Part shown: piece after piece, positions 8,629 through 12,524 of the stretch
Layout of the letters: the number at the start of each line of letters is the position of its first letter
Position numbering within the stretch: the first letter of the stretch is position 1
Assembly (NCBI GenBank): GCA_043802345.1
Contig: JAZDLC010000272.1
Span: forward strand, 1 to 12,524
Direction of reading: 5' to 3'
Origin: JAZDLC01 sp043802345
GTDB lineage: Bacteria > Planctomycetota > B15-G4 > JADJEK01
Length of the DNA stretch: 12,524 nucleotides
Notes under the pieces: generated by a model
The model's input: only the letters and a program-made list of their open reading frames with translations
What the model was told of the DNA's origin: nothing
Database searches by the model: none
Translations under genes and position numbers: made by a program

Positions 8629-9615
8629 TCAGAAAAAGTCGATATCTCCCATGGTCTGGTACCAGTTCCGCTCCATCCAGCGGCGATCATGCCTGCTGGG
8701 CGTCCCCCGGAAGCATGCCTGGTACGGCGTAGCCTGCGCGCAGAAGCCGTGGTCGTTCTGGAAGCGGCTGAACTGGAGCGTTGGGGCCGGGAACCAGGCC
8801 GCGAGATACGGCTTCTTCAGGCGCGCTGTCTCCCGCAATGAGTATTGCACGAGCGCTCTTTCCGCAGCCCGGTCTTCGAGAGGAACGAGCCAGTCCAGCA
8901 TCGACACGATCGAGTCATCCCAGCCTCCTTCCCGCAGCACCGCAATGCCACGGAGCGAGCCATGGTTCCGGTCGCGCGCCTCGAGCAGCAGGTGGTCGTG
9001 GTCCGGATGTCTGGCATAGCGCCAGTTGAGGTACGCCGCGTCACGCACGATGCCCGTGCCGACCTCGTTGCTGCACCGCCGCCAGAGGTCCTCGGCCTCG
9101 GCGCCGAACTCCTCCACTGATCGAACTTCGACTTCCTCCGGCGGGTCAGCGGTTGGCCCCGGTTCTCGCACGAGAAAAACTACGTCCCGCAGCACCTGGA
9201 ACTTGATCAGGCGAAGGCCGAGCCGCTGCAGTTGCGGCTCGGGGAGGCCCCAGGTCACCCTGGTCTCGCCTCCCGTATAGGCCCTGTAGTATGCCCTCCC
9301 GAGCCGCGTCAGCAGGCGCGCGCCCGCGATTCCCCGGCGCAACTCCGGGTCCACGGCCAGGTCGAGGTGGTTGCCCGCAAGGCACGGTTGATTGTCCAGC
9401 ACGAACCGGTGGGTCACGCCGGGCCAGACGCCCACGCACCTGCCGTCTTCCGCCACGGCCAGCATGATCTCGGTTCTTCCGAGCGGGTTCTCCCGGAACT
9501 TCCAGGTCCAGTGCCGCCTGGTACGTTCCTCGTGTTCGGAGAAGGAAAGGTTGTGCAGCCGGAGGATAGCCTCCTCGTCACCCGGCAAGAATGCCCTGAT
9601 CGTGTACCTACCCAT
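8629..9615 (-). CDS. GNAT-like acyltransferase of the polysaccharide-locus type
   Basis: Probably transfers an acyl group, most often acetyl, from a CoA thioester to an amine. The 328-residue chain begins with a GNAT-like opening (YTIRAFLPGDEEAILRLHN, 4-22) and HWTWKFRENPLG (35-46). The core strand and acetyl-CoA loop follow as LDLAVDPELRRGIAGARLL (84-102; the R-R-G-I-A-G turn is the phosphate-binding motif). A second, less conserved half follows from about 160, suggesting a tandem-GNAT or FemAB-like fold, with LNWRYARHPDH (196-206) and the ending NWYQTMGDIDFF. A W-Y-x-T-x-GD-x-D tail is common in acyltransferases of exopolysaccharide and exosortase-type loci, from family memory and not checked. 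The ATG overlaps the methyltransferase stop by 8 bases (ATGGGTAG) and has no clear ribosome site, so translation is probably coupled. It is the last gene of the three-gene operon. Substrate unknown. Confidence 0.82.
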   Translation of the reverse strand: MGRYTIRAFLPGDEEAILRLHNLSFSEHEERTRRHWTWKFRENPLGRTEIMLAVAEDGRCVGVWPGVTHRFVLDNQPCLAGNHLDLAVDPELRRGIAGARLLTRLGRAYYRAYTGGETRVTWGLPEPQLQRLGLRLIKFQVLRDVVFLVREPGPTADPPEEVEVRSVEEFGAEAEDLWRRCSNEVGTGIVRDAAYLNWRYARHPDHDHLLLEARDRNHGSLRGIAVLREGGWDDSIVSMLDWLVPLEDRAAERALVQYSLRETARLKKPYLAAWFPAPTLQFSRFQNDHGFCAQATPYQACFRGTPSRHDRRWMERNWYQTMGDIDFF

Positions 9616-10459
9616 GGTCGGCAGGCATCTGCTTGCGACGCAGGACTACGGTCTCATACACCAGGTCCTGATTGGCGAAGCCTCGGCGAAGCTCCTTCCA
9701 CTGCGAGATGAGCTCCGAGATCTCGTCCTCCACTCCGCCGCGCTCGGCTCCGAAGAACGAGACGGTTTCTTCCCGCGATTCCTCGAGAAGTCCGATCAAC
9801 CTCCCAAGCGTGGGGGTCACGCTTGACGTGATCACCTGGCTCTCGATCAGCTCCAGACCGGCGGCTTCCCCGACCGCGCGCAGCGCCCCCTGCCTGGGAA
9901 ACGGAACGTTTCGACACCCTAGGTCCGGGACCGTCGCCACATCGTTGATGACGACGACCCCGCCGGGGCGGCAGGTCGAACAGCACCAGTTGAACAGTTC
10001 CAAGAGAGGCGGCAGATACTGCAGGACCTCGAAGATCACGATGTTGTCAAACGGCCCGAGGCCGTGGGCCCTTCCGTTCATGAGATCCTGAATCCCCATG
10101 ACGGAGAACACCAGCCGCGTCTGCTGGTCGAGCGTCCTCCGGGCGAAATCGATCGACCCGCCCTCAGGGTCGATGCCGACCGTGGGAAAGCCGCTGGCGG
10201 CCAGAAGCGCTGAGGTCCCTCCCATGCCGCATCCGACATCCAGCGTCCTGCCCCCGGGAACCAGTAAAGGAACACAGCGCAGAACCAGTCGGTCCATCGC
10301 CGAGGCTAGCGGTTCCTGCGGATCCTTGAAGCACCCGAAATGGTAGTGGTGTGAATGGGTCAGGTACTCGTAGAGGTGGAGCGGCTGCGAGAGCGCCCTG
10401 ATGGACTCTGCCGCCGATTCAGGTCGCTTGTCTTCTGGCTGTCGCGGCCCTGTCTTCAT
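9608..10459 (-). CDS. Class I SAM-dependent methyltransferase
   Basis: Transfers a methyl group from S-adenosylmethionine to an unknown acceptor in the cytoplasm. The 283-residue chain shows the Rossmann fold: motif I TLDVGCGMGG (72-81), the acidic residue after strand 2 in VGIDPE (94-99), the strand-4 segment FDNIVIFEVLQYLP (137-150) and the post-strand-4 CRPGGVVVINDVA (163-175). The stretch before motif I (HYHFGCFKDPQEPLASAMD, 38-56) resembles the lid of the UbiE / sterol / small-molecule methyltransferase group, so a small organic acceptor is likelier than DNA or RNA. I chose the ATG at 10459: GTGGAG lies ten bases ahead and a second GGAG two bases ahead. It is 34 bases downstream of the radical SAM gene and overlaps the acyltransferase gene by 8 bases, so it is the middle gene of a tight operon. 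C-terminal residues from about 200 form helices with no recognised motif. Confidence 0.92.
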   Translation of the reverse strand: MKTGPRQPEDKRPESAAESIRALSQPLHLYEYLTHSHHYHFGCFKDPQEPLASAMDRLVLRCVPLLVPGGRTLDVGCGMGGTSALLAASGFPTVGIDPEGGSIDFARRTLDQQTRLVFSVMGIQDLMNGRAHGLGPFDNIVIFEVLQYLPPLLELFNWCCSTCRPGGVVVINDVATVPDLGCRNVPFPRQGALRAVGEAAGLELIESQVITSSVTPTLGRLIGLLEESREETVSFFGAERGGVEDEISELISQWKELRRGFANQDLVYETVVLRRKQMPADHG

Positions 10460-10493
10460 TTCTCCGGCGCTCCACTATCCTCCAGTTGGCGAC

Positions 10494-12104
10494 TCAGCGA
10501 CCTCGCATGTCCTTGCTGCTCAACGAAGGCTCGAGCGGCGGCAGGTCGTCGAACGCCTGCCCCATCTCCGGCACGGGGAGCTGGTCTTCGGGGTGAGGAA
10601 TGCCGGCATCCGTTCCGAGCGGCATGCGCCTGCCGAAGGCCCTGTTCAGCCACAGCTCGAAAGGGAACGCGAACCGCGCGCGTGCCACTCTCCACCTGGC
10701 CAGCGGGATGAAGCACTTGAGCGCGAACCTCCACCACGGCCGCCCCTCCGCGGAATCGAGAGCTACCTTGTAGAACAGCAAAGGCGCGTAGAAAGAGTAG
10801 GAACGCTTCACGTCTCGCTCGTGTTTCGCGTCGATCCAGTACATCTCGGTTTCCTCGTCGATGACCGGAAACTCGAGGAGTTCCCTGTAGGTCGTCGGCA
10901 CCCGGTGCGCGCGACCGTTCGCGCTCACCGACAAGACCTTCTTGCCGATCTCGGAGTCCGGGAGCGGCGTGAACCGGAACATCTGGAACCGAATCCCGTC
11001 GCCAAGCTCGCGCAGCTCCAGCATCTTGCGGAAAGTACTGACCAGGTCCTTGCGGGTCTCGCCCGGGATGCCGAGCATGACGTTGACCCTCATCCGAATT
11101 CCCGCAGCGCTGAAGCGGCGCGCGGTTTCGACGAAGCGCTCCACGTCGACCTGCTTGTTGATGCTGTCGGCAACGCTCTGCGATCCCGACTCCAACCCGA
11201 CCTCGATCTCGGTGCATCCTGACTGCCGCAGCAGGCGCACCTGTTCATCACTCATGCGCACGAGGGTCTGGTACCGCCCCAGGACATGGAACCGGATCTG
11301 CAGGCCTCGCTCCTGGATCAACCGGCAGATCCCCTCCACCCTCTTCAGACTGGCGCAGAAGTCGGCATCTGTAATTTGAAACGCCCTGGCGCCGATCTTG
11401 TGGACGAGCGTCTCCAGGTCCTCGATGACGCGCTCGGGAGAGAGCGCGGTCCAACGCCTTGGATCGAGGCAGTGGATCGAACAGAAGACGCAACCCCCGG
11501 GGCAGCCACGGCTGCTGAAGTAGTTGATCCATCCGTGCGGGTGCAGGTACCGCTTGATACCCACGATCTCCCATGGAATTGGCACGGTCTTCTCGAGCGA
11601 CGGCAGGTGGTTCACCTGGTTCTTCACGATCTTGCCGTTCCGCTTGAAGAAGACGTTCTCGATTCCATCGAGACTCCTGCCTTCGAGCAGACGGTTGGCG
11701 ACCTCTGGCAGCGCGAAATCCCCGGGACCGATGACGATGATGTCGATGTTCTCCGAGGTCATGGTCTGCTCGGGAAAGAGCGACGGGAACCACCCTCCGG
11801 CGACCACGGCCACATCCCGGTTCTTCGCCTTGATGAATTCGGCGGTGGATTCCATGTTGCGGCACTGCCCCCCCAGTTTGCTTGGGATCCCCACCAGGAG
11901 CGCACCGGGAAGCTCCTTCTCCAACCACCCGCGCGGATCCTCGTCGACTCGCTCGTCGATCAGGGTGACCTCGTACCCCTCGGCCATGAGCGCCGCGGCG
12001 AGCGCGAACATGCAGAGCGGCGACCACATCGGCCACTGCGCGTAGAGGATCGGAAAGTAGAGGACTACCCGGCCCTTCGGAACAGATACCTGCTTCATTC
12101 CCAT
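10494..12104 (-). CDS. B12-binding-domain radical SAM protein
   Basis: Enzymes of this class use a [4Fe-4S] cluster, SAM and usually cobalamin to methylate or rearrange unactivated carbon or phosphorus. From the ATG at 12104 the protein has 536 residues. Residues 11-165 form a Rossmann-like cobalamin-binding domain (VVLYFPIL, EGYEVTLIDERVDED, VAVVAGGWFPSLFP, DIIVIGPGDFALPE). It has no His in the first 75 residues and so no DxHxxG motif, as in other radical SAM B12 domains. The radical SAM barrel follows, with SSRGCPGGCVFC (cluster Cys 201, 205, 208), ITDADF (244-249), VGLESGSQS (302-310) and MLGIPGET (343-350). The last 100 residues hold an Arg/Trp-rich helical part and a Pro/Asp-rich tail. 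The open frame continues to 12281, but the extra 59 residues look non-coding; ATG 12098 is an equally possible start, and neither has a strong ribosome site. It is the first gene of the operon with the methyltransferase (34 bases downstream) and the acyltransferase. Reaction and substrate are unknown. Confidence 0.94.
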   Translation of the reverse strand: MGMKQVSVPKGRVVLYFPILYAQWPMWSPLCMFALAAALMAEGYEVTLIDERVDEDPRGWLEKELPGALLVGIPSKLGGQCRNMESTAEFIKAKNRDVAVVAGGWFPSLFPEQTMTSENIDIIVIGPGDFALPEVANRLLEGRSLDGIENVFFKRNGKIVKNQVNHLPSLEKTVPIPWEIVGIKRYLHPHGWINYFSSRGCPGGCVFCSIHCLDPRRWTALSPERVIEDLETLVHKIGARAFQITDADFCASLKRVEGICRLIQERGLQIRFHVLGRYQTLVRMSDEQVRLLRQSGCTEIEVGLESGSQSVADSINKQVDVERFVETARRFSAAGIRMRVNVMLGIPGETRKDLVSTFRKMLELRELGDGIRFQMFRFTPLPDSEIGKKVLSVSANGRAHRVPTTYRELLEFPVIDEETEMYWIDAKHERDVKRSYSFYAPLLFYKVALDSAEGRPWWRFALKCFIPLARWRVARARFAFPFELWLNRAFGRRMPLGTDAGIPHPEDQLPVPEMGQAFDDLPPLEPSLSSKDMRGR

Positions 12105-12353
12105 GCTACGTCGACCAGAGTACCGGCAGTTACGTGAGGGTCGGCTTCTCTTGGGGCGAACATAGTGTACATCAGGGGCATTCGAAAGGGCGAACTCCTC
12201 ACGAGCCCACTGGCAGGAATCTGGCTCCCTCGGAAGGCGATGAGGTGCGAGCCCGTGATTGCGGCGCGAACGTCCAGACATCTCGCGGTTGCCCCTGCAC
12301 CTGCATCTACCGCGACTACGGGCGCCACCAGCCGTACTACGAGCCCGGCCTGA
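12105..12353. other. Intergenic leader of the radical SAM operon
   Basis: This 249-base stretch lies between the radical SAM start and the stop of the right-edge gene, both on the minus strand. It must hold the operon leader and perhaps a promoter. The best -10-like hexamer reading leftward is TACACT (minus strand of 12164-12169), without a convincing -35 box. I see no rho-independent terminator (no GC-rich hairpin followed by T residues in either direction) and no known riboswitch. The plus strand carries a short radical-SAM-like motif here (see findings). Short open frames across it are low-complexity and look like noise. Confidence 0.5.
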
Positions 12354-12524
12354 TCAATGCTCCGGTGGCCTGAGCGAATCCGGAATGGGGCCCTTGAACC
12401 CGAGCTGTTCCTGGATTCTCTTCGCCTCTGCGCGCCAGGTGGCGGCCTCCCGGGCGGCGCCCCTCTTCTCCAACACCGCGGCGATCCGCATGCTCAGGAT
12501 GGCCCGCTCGATCACTTGCTGCGG
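12354..12524 (-). CDS. C-terminal end of a helical (TPR-like) protein, partial
   Basis: The last 56 codons of a minus-strand gene run in from the right edge and stop at TGA (12356-12354). The visible chain is an amphipathic helical pair: QQVIERAILSMRIAAVLEK, then RGAAREAATWRAEAKRIQEQ. It ends in a Pro-rich tail, GPIPDSLRPPEH. The A-rich helix-turn-helix with a central Trp looks like the end of a TPR or similar helical-repeat protein. Third codon positions are nearly all G or C, which supports real coding on this strand, although the opposite strand is also open. The gene is upstream of the radical SAM operon on the same strand, but the 249-base gap argues against one transcript. Function unknown. 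Confidence 0.7.
   Translation of the reverse strand, partial: PQQVIERAILSMRIAAVLEKRGAAREAATWRAEAKRIQEQLGFKGPIPDSLRPPEH

Noticed and set aside
8600..8640. Possible bidirectional terminator between the converging YfhO and acyltransferase genes
   Set aside because: Only a four-base GTGA/TCAC pairing with a long loop is present and no T tract on either strand, so no intrinsic terminator can be supported.
8611..8841. 76-codon TTG-start frame right after the YfhO stop
   Set aside because: Lies opposite the acyltransferase 3' end and has no motif; a shadow frame.
10401..11222. 273-codon plus-strand frame opposite the methyltransferase start and radical SAM gene
   Set aside because: Arg/His/Glu-rich chain with no motif, while the minus strand holds intact radical SAM signatures.
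12105..12281. 59-residue N-terminal extension of the radical SAM frame
   Set aside because: Composition is Arg/Ser/Pro-rich and unlike the rest. Family members begin close to the first beta strand, which fits the ATG at 12104 or 12098.

Overview
This window comes from a GC-rich bacterium. It is very probably Gram-negative (diderm), because it carries an RND-type pump with its periplasmic adaptor. The phylum cannot be fixed from the sequence. Acidobacteriota or another GC-rich soil or sediment lineage would fit the TPR proteins and the YfhO / B12-radical-SAM neighbourhood, but that is inference only. I see no tRNA, rRNA, CRISPR array, insertion sequence or phage gene.

Left part, plus strand (1-6121): the 3' part of a large TPR-like helical-repeat protein that enters from the left edge, then a two-gene efflux module. 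The module is a membrane-anchored periplasmic adaptor (1626-2717) followed almost without a gap by a full-length RND permease (about 2732-6121). There is no TolC-like outer-membrane channel in view, so the pump must borrow one or have it outside the window.

Middle and right part (6176-12104): a lower-GC block that looks like a cell-surface glycan or small-molecule tailoring region. A YfhO-family multi-spanning membrane protein (plus strand, 6176-8614) converges on a tight three-gene minus-strand operon. In order of transcription the operon encodes a B12-binding-domain radical SAM enzyme (12104-10494), a class I SAM-dependent methyltransferase (10459-9608) and a two-part GNAT-like acyltransferase (9615-8629). 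The last two genes overlap by 8 bases. The natural reading is that the three soluble enzymes modify one substrate (radical chemistry, methyl transfer, acyl transfer), and that YfhO may act on a lipid-linked or surface version of it. The substrate is unknown.

Right edge: a 249-base intergenic stretch that must hold the operon's leader and probably its promoter, then the last 56 codons of another minus-strand helical protein that continues beyond the window. The intergenic stretch also contains a curious plus-strand radical-SAM-like motif, which is either chance or a decayed remnant.
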